Source of the DNA: Pedinophyceae sp. YPF-701
Taxonomy: Eukaryota > Chlorophyta > Pedinophyceae
NCBI GenBank assembly: GCA_916048055.1
Contig: CAJZHL010000017.1
Span: 62,001-126,000 of the forward strand
Direction: 5' to 3'
DNA length: 64,000 bases
Shown: positions 21,875 to 31,725 of the stretch, one piece after another
Numbering within the stretch: position 1 is the stretch's first letter
Layout: the number at the start of each line of letters is the position of its first letter
The notes under the pieces: generated by a model
Seen by the model: only the letters and a program-made list of their open reading frames with translations
What the model was told of the DNA's origin: nothing
Database searches by the model: none
Position numbers and translations under genes: made by a program

Positions 21875-22393
21875 CGCCCCCAGCTCTGCCCGGAGACGCG
21901 GGGACGTGCGTCAACGGCGGCCAAAACCTTGCTGCTGGCGAGACTCTGCCGTGCGCACAGTGCGACGCGTGCCAAATGCCCTTCGTTGGGAGATCGCCAC
22001 GTGGCGCCGTAGAAGGCGCGGCCTCCACCCCAGCTCGTGTCCCTCGCACTACGAGTCTTGCGGCAGATGGAAGGAACGTGCCTGTGGCAGCCGCTGCGTG
22101 ATAGCAGCGCGGGATGCCGCTGGACCGGCGCGGCGGAGGCCCGTTGAGGCCGCTACGAACGCGCGCGGGTCCGACCCAGCCGTCGGACACCTCCGGAGGT
22201 GTGCCGCATGACACCTCCGCAGGACTCCCGGGCGCTGCCGGGGCCGCGGCGTTTGCAGGAACGCAGCGGGGCGCGCGCCCAAGGTTGCCGGCGCGCCTGG
22301 AGGTCTGCAGGTTGGACGTTTTCTCCCGCTGCGCACGTCTTTTCCCCGGTGATGGGCACGGAGGTTGCCTGAGCGTTGCTGGCTCGGCGCGGG
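21875..22393. other. Divergent intergenic region, vasohibin / VPS33
   Basis: 519 bp between divergent start codons; contains the two 5' leaders. No gene or clear element is seen. Confidence 0.4.
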
Positions 22394-24926
22394 ATGACGG
22401 ACCCGCCCGCGGGCGGGACGCCCGGCACGATATCGCTGCAGTGGTTGCGGCACGACGCCCGAAAGAAGGTGATCGCGGCGCTCGGGCAGCGCAAGGGCAA
22501 GAAGGCGTTGGTGCTGGACGCGCGGTCCTCTGCGCTGCTCAACCTCGTCGCGGAGGTGGCGCTGCTGCGCGAGCACGGCGTCGAGGCGCTCCATACGATC
22601 GGGCAGGAGCAGCAGGCGGCGCCGGACCTCAGGTGCGTGCGCTGCCCGCGGAGGCGAGGTCGGTTGCTCTGCGGGCTCGTTGGCCACGACGGTGCCGCGC
22701 CGTTGCGAAGTCGTCCGACGCTTGGTGTGGATTGCAGTCTCGTGTATATCATCGAGCCGCTCGTGGGCCACTGCGCGAGCATCGCGACGCACATACGCGC
22801 GGCTCGGAACCTGGTGCGTCCGCCGGATGGGCTCCTGGCGTCGGTGTTCTTCCTCCCGCGGGTCATGCCGGCCTGCGAGCAGGCGCTCGAGGAAGCAGGG
22901 ATCATGGGCGACATCAGCGTGCACGACCTCGACGTCCAGGTGCGGCCTGCACGTTGCAGTGCGGTAACAGCACCGCATCACTGCGCCTCCCGCGCTCCTG
23001 CCGCCCCCGCAAACGTCCCGCCTCCCCACACCTAGCATGATTCATCTTGTACAGTGAAATGAGCGCTCCGCACGCGTCCGTCCCCCCAGCACCTCCACAT
23101 CCTAACATCTCAACCCCGCTCTTGTGTTTTCCGCGCCAGGCCGTGCCCCTCGAAATCGACGTCGTGTCGCTGGAGCTCGCCCGCGGTCCAGGCGCGTTCC
23201 TGTGCGGCGAGGACCCGTTCGCGGTGTCCGCCGTCGCCCGCGCCCTCCTGGCCCTGCAGCGCACATACGGCAGCACCGCGCGCGCGCTCGCGGTCGGCAA
23301 GCGCGCCGTCGCAGTCTGCGAGGCCCTCGGCCACCTCTGGCGCGCCCTGCCTCAGGGCGAGGCGCACGCCGCGGGCGCAGAGGGCTTCACGGACGTTGTC
23401 GTCATCGACCGCGCTGCCGACCTCGTGACGCCGCTGTGCACCCCGATGACCTACGAGGGCCTCATGGAGGAGGTGCTCGGCCTGAGGAACGGCGTGCTCG
23501 AGCTGGACGTCGACGGCGCGGGCGGGGCGGGGCAGGCCGGGGCGGCGGGGGGCGCGGGCAGCGCAGCTCGCGGAGGGAGGGCGCGGCTGGCGCTCAACTC
23601 GAACGACGGGCTGTTCGCGCAGCTGCGGGACCTGAGCTTCGTGGCGGTCGGGGCCAGACTGCGCGAGGTCGCGGGCGGGCTCCAGCAGGTGCGCGACAGA
23701 CACACAAAAGCTCCAGTGTTGTTGATCTAGGTCGCGTTCCGTCCGCCTGTGTCTGGTCGCTCGAGCGGCCGCAGCACCTCGACGACACAGCGCCCTGCGC
23801 CGGTGCTCCGTTCGACCGGGCGAGCGCGCTGAAGCTGGCCTTCCCACAGTGCTGACGTGGTCGGGCTCTGCCTGCGTAGGCAGCCGGACCTCACCGCGCC
23901 ACCCGGCGTCGCTGCTCGATCGCTGCGCTGCAGGGATACCGCGACCTCGCGCCGGAGTCGCGGTCCGTCAGCGAGATGCGCGACTTCGTGCGGCGGCTCG
24001 GGACGCTCCCTGACGTGACGCGGCACGCCTCCATTTCGGAGCGGCTGGCCACCGCGGTCCGCCAGCAGCAGTTCCGCGAGTTCCTGCGCGCGGAGCAGTC
24101 CCTGCTGGACGGTCCTGGCAGCGACTCGGTGCCGGCAACGATCGAGGCGATGATCGAGGCCGGGGCGCCCGCGCCCACCGCTCTGCGGCTGGCGTGTCTG
24201 ATGTCGGTCGCGCAGGGGGGCGTGCAGCGCCGCACGCTCGAGGCGCTGTTCCGCGCCGCGGCGATCTGGTACGGCCACGCGCGCACGGCGCTCGCGCTGG
24301 CGCGGCTGCGGCGCGCAGGGCTGCTGCGACGGCACGAGGGGGGGAGTCGGAGGGGGGTGTACGGCGCCCTGAAGAAGCCGCTCCAGCTGCTCGTGGACAA
24401 GCTCGACGAGCGCGATCCGAAGGACCCGGCCTACGCGTACGCCGGGTACGCGCCGATCAGCGTGCGCATCGTGCAGCGCTTCATCGCGGGAACGCTCCCC
24501 ATGGAGCTGCTCGCGTCCGCCTGCGGGGCCTGCGTGCTGTACAAGCAGGAGCGGGACGCCGCCGACCGGCTGCAGCTCGTGCCACAGGGCGAGGACGGCG
24601 GGGCGGGGACCGGGGGCGGGGCGGCGGGGGCGGGGAGTTCAGCTGGGGGTGTTTCGGGCGGCGGGGGGGGTATTGCGGGGATGGCGGGGCTGGGCCGACG
24701 GCGGGGGCGGCGCACAGCTGGGGCGGGGGGAGCGGAGGGGGCGCGGTCGGGGCGGCAGGGCGGAGCGAAGAGGGTACTAGTGGTGTACGTTGGGGGGGCG
24801 ACGCTGGCGGAGGTGTCGGGGCTGCGGCTGGTGCGGTCGCAGCCGGAGACGGCGTGCTCGCTGTCGGTGATGGTGACGGGCATCGTGGGGGGGAAGCGGT
24901 TGCTGGAGGAGCTGGTGGGCCCCTAA
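22394..24926 (+). CDS. VPS33: Vacuolar protein sorting protein 33 (Sec1/Munc18 family)
   Basis: Exons 22394-22632, 22738-22939, 23140-23688 and 23934-24926 encode 660 aa. VPS33 is the SM-family subunit of the HOPS/CORVET tethers that guides SNARE pairing at the vacuole and late endosome. Matching segments: VYIIEPLVGHCASIATHI and LASVFFLPRVMPACE near the N-terminus, SLELARGPGAFLCGEDPF, FTDVVVIDRAADLVTPLCTPMTYEG (the diagnostic IDR..D..TP..T.LTYEG block), and the C-terminal RVLVVYVGGATLAEVSGLR. Two Gly-rich insertions are unusual: residues about 222-240 and about 549-608, the second encoded by G-rich DNA. Otherwise length is close to the family's 600. Introns start GTGCGT, GTGCGG and GTGCGC. 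It converges on GPHR with 241 bp between stops. Confidence 0.88.
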
Positions 24927-25074
24927 GGGGGGGGGGAGTGGGCGGACGACGTCGGGACGACCGCCGTGGTGCGACCGACGTACAGCACACGGATCGATCA
25001 GCGGCAACTGAGAGCGATCTCAGCTCCGGACCCAGATCCATGCGATGTGTCCGAGAATACGCTGTGGCTATACT

Positions 25075-25079
25075 TTACA
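25075..25079 (-). terminator. Putative UGUAA poly(A) signal of GPHR
   Basis: TGTAA on the minus strand 89 nt past the GPHR stop, in a locally AT-rich patch. Confidence 0.4.
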
Positions 25080-25090
25080 CAACTCGATGC

Positions 25091-25095
25091 TGTAA
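25091..25095 (+). terminator. Putative UGUAA poly(A) signal of VPS33
   Basis: TGTAA on the plus strand 165 nt past the VPS33 stop, only 11 bp from the opposite-strand signal. Confidence 0.4.
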
Positions 25096-25167
25096 ACTCT
25101 CATCGCCCCCGGTATTTAGATAGCGCGCGTTTCCCGCCGTCCAGCGAAGTCCGTGCCCGAGACGCCA

Positions 25168-27276
25168 CTACACCATCCTCCACGCTGCGGCCCCGCGGCC
25201 CGCGGCCAGGCTCGCCACGCCGCTCCGCAGCGTCGTTGCTGGCGACTCCTCTCCGAACCCGCTGAACCCCGTGCCGGGCAGGCCCGCTCCGCTGAGCTCC
25301 GCGGGCACGGCGTGGTAGAACACGTCGCCGTCCCGCTTGGCCTGGTACGTCTTGTACAGCACGAGCGCCGACAGCAGCGCGGTGACGAAGAACATCCCGT
25401 TGAACCAGCGGTTGAACGGCGAGAACTCCAGCGGGGCGCCGATCGCGGTGGTGATGGCGTCGCGGTGCTTGTCGGGCAGCTTCTGCCGGATGAGCAGCAG
25501 TGACGCGCTGGCGTACATGACCATGACTTCGGTGAACAACAGAGTCAGGACTGACGGGTCCATCAGACCTGCGAGCGGGGGAGGGACGGTGGCGCAGAGC
25601 GTGTGAGGACAGCGGTGCGCTTGGGCATGCGTGATGAACAGTTATACTTACTTGTACGTGATAGGAAACGGGGGGAGTCTTGCCTGCGATCGAGGACGTG
25701 AATTTCAAGAGGTCCTTCAGGAAGTTCCGGAGGGAATTGGCGGTGACGAACCCGACGAACGCGAGCGCGACGTACTGCCCGATGGCGTGTCTGTCCACCT
25801 GCACGCGCCCCCCGGACAGCGCCGTGACCAGCAGCGCGGCGATGAAGCCCACGGGGTCCGCGCGGCCCGGAGACGTCGTGAAGCTCGATATCAGCGATGA
25901 TCCGAGTCGGTAGATGCAGTACGCCGCGAACACGTACCCCAGAGCGTTGCGGACGCGTCCCCACAGCGTCCGCGACTGCACGACTCGCCTCCGCTCCTTC
26001 TGCGGCGCGAACGTCGCCACGGCGCCTGAGGTCAACATGCTTGGACTAGTGGCTGCAAGGGTGGCGCGGCGTGGCGAGCGGCGCGCGTGGCGTCGTCGGA
26101 GCGCGCGTGCAGCAGACCTTGAGTTCCGCGAGCTCCATAATCATCAAACGATGGACCTCCTTGAGCGTCTTCTGCTCGATCTCCAGCGCGCTGATCTGCG
26201 CCGCGAGTCCGCCGCCTCCGCCGCCCACGAGCGACGTCAGCCACGACGGGAACACCCCCCCCTTCTTCCCCCCCAGGCTCTCGGCCGCCTCCTGGTCCCG
26301 CAGGTGCGTGATGCGCGCGGCCTTGTCGCGCAGCATGTGCTTGGACTGCGCGAGCTGCGTCTCCACCGACGCGACCTGGCTGTCCGTCACGGGGCGGATG
26401 AACGCCGCCAGCCATGTGAAGGGCATGTTGATGGTGCCGTAGCCTGACAGGAGGGCCAGGAACACCGTGCCGACCACCGCCAGCCGCGCGATGACCTGCG
26501 AGCCTCGCGGCGACACCGGCGCTCGCTGTGAGCGCCCAGCGGTGCGCGGGCGGGCGCAGCCCGGCGGGGAGCTGCGTTGTTTCCGCCGGTGCGAGCATGG
26601 TGGTGCTGCAACATGATGGGGCGGGCGGGGGTAGACCTGTTGCACGCAGACCATATGCTGGCCCTCGGCGAGCGGCGGGACGCCCGGAATTAGGGCGCCG
26701 TAGTGCCAGAAGCACCACTGGAACGCCGCGAGGAACATCACCGCCAGGATCACGCTCTTCGTCTGCAGGGGCGGTCGAGGTTCGCTGGTTGGCGTTTGGT
26801 TGGTTGGCCGCGGGTGATGCAGGCGGGGAGCATGCGGCGTGGCGGGAGCGGGGTGCCGCGGATCGGTGGGTGCTGACGTCGCTGGAAGCGAAGGCGGGCG
26901 GAGGACAACTGCAGCCAACGGCGCGCCGGCGCGCGCACTGGCCAGTCTGCACGGCCGCGCGTCTCACCTGGTCGAAGCCTTTCTCACGAGCGACCCACCA
27001 CGCGTGGAAGAACGGCAGGACGATCGCGGCGATCACCGAGAGAGAGAGGAGAGCAAAGCGCCAGGCCCTGAGGCGCGTGTCCGCGCTGATGACGTCCGTC
27101 ACTTCCAGAATGATGAGTTCAAGGAGGAAGCAGGACGCGGAGAACACGACCGCGAAGAGCGCCCGCACTGGCGCGTCCGAATCCGTCATGTCCTGGAGCA
27201 GGAACCGCCGCTGGAACGCCGTGCCCGCCCACGCGAGAAACAGCAGCGAGCCGACCAGGAACGCAATGCCGATCAT
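25168..27276 (-). CDS. GPHR: Golgi pH regulator / GTG-type membrane protein
   Basis: Exons 27276-26968, 26762-26637, 26495-26118, 25999-25684 and 25568-25168 encode 509 aa. The family (animal GPHR, plant GTG1/2 and COLD1) are multi-pass proteins of Golgi/ER or plasma membrane, proposed anion channels or G-protein-linked receptors. Exon 1 carries two N-terminal helices (MIGIAFLVGSLLFLAWAG; ALFAVVFSASCFLLELIIL). IARLAVVGTVFLALLSGYGT followed by INMPFTW equals the diagnostic [24 protein letters not shown] block. A long cytosolic loop includes a Gly-rich stretch. KERRRVVQSRTLWGRVRNAL followed by GYVFAAYCIYRL fits the next conserved segment, and TLLFTEVMVMYASASLLLIR and FNRWFNGMFFVTALLSAL complete the C-terminal helices. 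Intron 4 must be GC-AG (CAG/GCAAGA): no GT donor gives the required phase 1, and the joined FTSSIAGLMDPSVLTLLF aligns with the family. Confidence 0.88.
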
Positions 27277-27824
27277 CCTCGCCGATCAGCCACGCGCGTC
27301 GCGATGCGGACCGTATCACTGCGTCGCGCTTTTGGCCACCACAAGTGCATACTGCACTGTCAAACCCGCCCCCGCGGCCGCACGATGGAGCGCTCGACAC
27401 GGCAATGCGCGATCACGACAGGTCCGCTGATTGCAGGTCCGGGTGCTGGCGGCGCGTTCGTAATCAAGATTGCGCGAGAGGCATACGCGGTCGCAGAAGA
27501 AGCAAGCAACACACACTAGCACGGTGCACAGGGCACTCGCGCCCGCCTGCTCCTGTCTGAGCCTCTGGCCACCACCGTGCGAGTGTGCCCGCCTGCACGA
27601 CACCTCCCCGCTCACGAGCCGCGTCGGGCGGGGAGATGTTTCGTCAACAGACAGACCTGACATCACAACGTCCCAGCTGAGCGGCGGCCGGCGGCCGGCG
27701 TCGTTGTCGCGAGCAGCGGCGTCTCCCGCGCAGACACGTGCCTTGGACAGCTGAGCGCCATGGTCTGAGCCTCGTGTCTCGCCTCGGGCGTGCGTTGCAC
27801 CATAGTGAGACGGACGCCTGCGCG
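27277..27824. other. Divergent intergenic region, GPHR / unknown membrane protein
   Basis: 548 bp between divergent starts, GC lower than in the flanking exons. No gene is supportable. Confidence 0.4.
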
Positions 27825-29346
27825 ATGCCTGCGCTCGACAGGGAGCGCTCGCTCAGGGCGTGTAGCTGGCCGCTCGAGCAGCTCCTTCATGAATCGGACG
27901 ACTGCATCATCGAAGAAGCCGATGTCTGGAGGCACGATGCACCTGGAGGTGCGGGCAACCTACCGCACTGCCGTTGCGGGATTCCTGCCCATGACGCGGG
28001 ATGAGTTCACGCTTAATGCATCCTCAGTGATCCACCAGTCCTCTCCAAGCGTTGCATGCGCCAAGTCGAGGACTGCGCAGGCCACGCGCGCCCCTTGCCT
28101 CATGTCCTGACTGCCCGTCGTCTACGCAGGAGAGCTCCTCGCCTTCTCAACCATCGTCATTGCGTCGCTCACACTATGGTATACATTGCTGCGGCGGTGT
28201 CTCCGAGCGCCGCCCAACCGCCACGCCAGCGCACCAGCGGCTCCAAGCCCGCCAGCAGCGCCCGCGCAGGGGGCGATCTGGCAGGCGCCCGCCACGTCGG
28301 CGCGGCGCGTGTCGGGCGCCCCCCCGCAGCAGTGTCGGCTCTGGGACGGCAGCTCCGACGGCGAAGCGAGCTCCGGCCCGCCGGGCATCCGTCGCCGCAG
28401 GACGTTTGACGCCTCCCACTACGATGCCGAGGGCCGGCCTCTCACGGTCGCGGCGCACCTGGCGGACCCGCGCGTCCGAGAACACGTGTCCTCCGCGACG
28501 GGGTCCTCCCCCCACGATATCGAAGTCCAGCTCACCAGGCAAGTTGAGCTCTCACGCAAGCGCTGTCAACTCCTGTGGCGAGAGCGGCCGGGCGCGACGC
28601 GCTCGCCCGTGCGCGCTGCCCGCAGGCTGCGCGAGCTCCGTGCGAAGGAGCCGCGGGCGTTCGCGGCGATGTGGCGGAGCGAGGGCTGGCGGTTCAAGTC
28701 CCCGGAGACAGAATTGGGGGACTATTCATTCGAACCGCCGCCGTCCCGGGCGTCCGCTGCGCTGGTGCACGTCGCGCACATGGCATCCCTCGCCTACGCC
28801 GCGCAGGCGCGTCCGCTCGCGTGGCCCGCGGCCGCGGCGGCGCTGGCGCTGGCGCTGTGCACAGCGCTAGCATGGCGGGCAGCATCGGGGCGACTGCCGC
28901 GGGCCGCGGCGGCGGTGATCGTCGGTGGCGGCGGGGCAGTGTTCGTGGGGTGCGCGCTCTGGACGCGGGCGTCTGTGGCGGTGCTGTGGCTGACGTGGGT
29001 GACGATGGTGGGGGCGCTGTGGTGGGGCGTGGGCGCCGGGGCGGCGGCGCTGGTCCTCGGCAGCGGCCCGGCGGCGTGGCTGGAGGGCGTGCGCGCTGTG
29101 GACTGCGAGACGGGCCGGCCTGCCTCCGGCGCGGCGTGCGCGGCGGCGCTGGTCACGGACGGCGTGCTGTTCCTGACGAGCTGCGGGGCGACGAGCGCGG
29201 TGTCGCTGGGGCTGGTGCTGGCGTCGGAGAGCCGCGCGACGATCGGGGAGCGGCTCGCGGGGATCCGAGGGGTGCGGTGGCAGGGCAGCGTGCGGGGAGC
29301 TGCGTGGCGGTTGATGCATGGACAGTTTTGGGCCGCCGCACGCTGA
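27825..29346 (+). CDS. Multi-pass membrane protein, unknown function
   Basis: Exons 27825-27948 and 28130-29346 encode 446 aa, phase 1, with donor GGAG/GTGCGG and acceptor TACGCAG. The join reads VWRHDAPGGELLAFSTIVIA, placing a first transmembrane helix (LLAFSTIVIASLTLWYTLL) at residues about 44-62. A polar region of about 150 residues follows (DASHYDAEGRPLTVAAHL, later RRLRELRAKEPRAFAAMWRS). The C-terminal half has four or five more hydrophobic segments, e.g. AWPAAAAALALALCTALAW, ASVAVLWLTWVTMVGALWW and DGVLFLTSCGATSAVSLGLV. I recognise no family. Exon 2 is strongly coding. Exon 1 rests on splice sites, phase and the coherence of the joined protein, and the start ATG is the first in that frame. 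It could act in any membrane; no targeting is evident. Confidence 0.6.
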
Positions 29347-29556
29347 CGCGGGCGCGGGCGGCGGTCCGCGCGATGTGACGCGGGCCATATGCATAGGAGC
29401 GTCGGGCGGCGGGGCGGAAGAGGCGCGCGCTGCGTTGTGGGGGGGTCTTGGGGACCGTCGATCAGGTACTCCAGACAGTCCGGGACACCGAGCCCAATAC
29501 GCTTCCGCTGCACCTCGTTCCGCCATTGCACGTTTGGTTCACTTCGAGGGTCAGAA

Positions 29557-30386
29557 ATGTGGGACGATGCGTTCACATTTAACATGGACGGCGCGCCCGC
29601 AAGCGAGAACGACAGGGCTGCTTCCTCCGGCGAGCGCGATGTCGCTGCGGCCATGAGCGTTGCGCGCGCGATCCTGCAGAGGATTTCCGCGAAGACGACG
29701 CTCTCGCGAGGTACGTGGACGGCGCTCGCGCCGCGACCAGCGAGCCCGCCACCCTGGTGAAGCCGCCAGCTTGCCCCGCCACTGCTTGCGTGGGATGTTT
29801 CTCGCCCACACGTCGACGTCGCAACGCCCCGCACCGTATCCTCCAAGACAGCCGACCGCGCTCCCACGCAGTGTCGCCCCTCTGGCAAGCAAAGGGCTCG
29901 GCCCACACCACCACACTGTGCGTCCTCGCAATGCGATCGCACGGATCCCGGCATGTTCGCGCAGGTCCGTCGTCGGGCTACCTGAACCCGTTCCTCGCCT
30001 CGCCCTCCGGCTCCTCGTGGACGACGGCGGCGGTTGCAACGCACCGCGACGCAACGACGGAACGGCGTCTCCTGCGCAACTCGCTTCCCGCGCCCGTGCC
30101 TCCGCCGACGCTCCTCCACGGCGGAGCATCCGGCTCGGTCTCCAGCATGGCCGCTGGAGCGTCCGGCGCGAGGGGCGCGCACGCCGCCAGCGACCCCGAC
30201 GGCAACGGCTTCCTGGCTGCCAAGAACCGAGCCGCCAACCGCGCGAGCGTCGATCCGGCGGTCTGGTTCTACCAGCGCTCTGCGTCCCTGCCCGAGCACC
30301 TGAACGCACTCGACAAGCAGCAGCACCGGGAGGTCCTCAGGGACACCTGCGCGCGCGCACAGTCGCACGCGCGCCACGAGTGCTAG
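29557..30386 (+). CDS. Hypothetical protein, 191 aa
   Basis: Exons 29557-29710 and 29965-30386, phase 1, with a good donor (CGAG/GTACGT) and acceptor (TTCGCGCAG). The protein starts MWDDAFTFNMDGAPASENDR, continues with a likely helix (AAAMSVARAILQRISAKTTL), and after the intron has GPSSGYLNPFLASPSGSSW, a Ser/Ala/Gly-rich middle and a more ordered end: NRASVDPAVWFYQRSASLPE and LNALDKQQHREVLRDTCARA. I recognise no domain. Coding support is the intact splice and phase, an aromatic- and charge-bearing C-terminus and the stop. No signal peptide or membrane segment is visible, so it is probably soluble. Its 5' end lies 210 bp past the membrane protein's stop on the same strand. Confidence 0.5.
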
Positions 30387-31725
30387 CTCCCCGGCCCCAT
30401 CGCTAAGCTACCAACCGCCAGCTCTCCGCGCACAGCGACGTCTCGCAACCCGATTTTCGCGCGCGCTGCCGGCTCGAAATCCGAACCGGCAGCGCGGCGC
30501 TGCGCCAACCACACTTTGCAGCTCCCTCTCGCCGACGCGGAGAGCCCCGCTACGCTACTTTTCGCAAAGATACATCTCCTCCGGCAGCTCGAGGTGATAC
30601 TGCGCCCGTTTGGCCCCACCGCTGCGACACCGAGTCGGTCTCGCGGCATCAGGGCCGATGGGCGACGCATCACCATGATTTCTCCAAGCAACCAAAATCC
30701 CCCCCCCTACATATCTGGCCGACCAAGCTCTGTTAGGCACCGACCGCGCGCGCATTGCAGCGCCGCGACGCCCTGCATGCCCGCGCGGCACGACCACGCC
30801 CCGCCGCGGCACCCGCTTGGCGCCTGTACCCCCTTCCAACCAGACTCCCTCCGCCCCTCCCGCTCACCCGATGTCCCCGCCAACGCTCGACCCTACGCGC
30901 TTCAACTGTACCTCGCCGCCGGGCGACCCGTGGGCCGCCCGGCACGGCAGACATCAACACTCGTGTGACTCCCCCCACCACCACGGCGGGAACCGGCGCG
31001 GCCGCGCGGGCCCACGGGGCCGACGCGGCCTGCCCGTGTCTCTGGCTGAGCGCCGCTCGTGCTGGCCCCCCGCTCAATGACGTGTCGCACCTCGCCCCTG
31101 TACTGGTGGGTTGCTGGAGGCGCGCTCGCCGCCGCCGTGGTGCCGGCACCCTGACCCGCCGCGCGAGAAACATGTGCATGGCGAGATGCGCGTTGCGGAC
31201 ACGATGATGGCGTTTCCGTGGCCGCGGGACGCCGCCCAGTGACGTTGCGGCAATTGTGGTGCCCTGCTGCCCGCGGGAGGGCGCGCGCGAGCCGACGTTG
31301 ACGGAGAACGGGCGCAACGGCACTCGCGAGAGTCGGCGGCGGCGTCCTGCGCGCGCGCGCGTGGACGAAGGCGCGTGGGGTGCGGCGACGGACCATCAGC
31401 TGAGCTCAGCTGATGGTGACCATCAGCAGGGAGGTGTCGAGCGGCCCCGGCCAGCGCGGCTCACAGGCAACACCCGGCGCGCGGGGCCGCCACAAATCTA
31501 AGCTGGCGACTCAGCTACCCTCTCGTGCACGCGGACCCGTCGTCGGGCCAGCAGCGCGTCATCGACCCCCACCAAGCGACAGCCTGGGCTTGCGCAGCGC
31601 TCAACGCGGACATTCAGCGCCTGCCGTCCGGCCTGAGGCCCGGAGTGTAGTCCAGACGGAGCACGGCGGACACGTGCCCTCCTGACCGCGCCCCCTGCGC
31701 CGTAGCAGCCAGCCTGAAGCGCACC
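30387..31725. other. Long intergenic region upstream of the ABCG gene
   Basis: 1339 bp with no supportable gene; open frames on both strands look like GC-driven shadows. It holds a 26-bp perfect palindrome at 31392-31417 and probably the ABCG promoter and 5' leader. Confidence 0.45.
31392..31417. repeat. 26-bp perfect palindrome
   Basis: ACCATCAGCTGAG and its exact reverse complement abut without spacer, centred on a SacI-like GAGCTC. The left arm sequence GACCATCAG recurs directly at 31418. It lies about 310 bp upstream of the ABCG start. Confidence 0.9.

Larger units (their letters stand above)
24927..25167. other. Convergent 3' region, VPS33 / GPHR
   Basis: 241 bp between stop codons, with a UGUAA on each strand at its middle (25091-25095 plus, 25075-25079 minus) so the two mRNAs probably overlap or nearly meet. 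Confidence 0.5.

Noticed and set aside
25631-25635. GTAAGT donor just after the chosen GC donor in GPHR
   Set aside because: It leaves phase 0, which shifts the frame of the last exon to early stops.
27663-28103. A two-exon minus-strand gene reading MPPDIGFFDDAVVRFMKELL
   Set aside because: Splice sites exist, but codon GC is low and the plus-strand first exon of the membrane protein uses the same DNA and joins a transmembrane helix in phase.
28186-28200. Start of the membrane protein at 28186
   Set aside because: That codon is TTG; the frame continues upstream through a hydrophobic helix to an acceptor at 28129.
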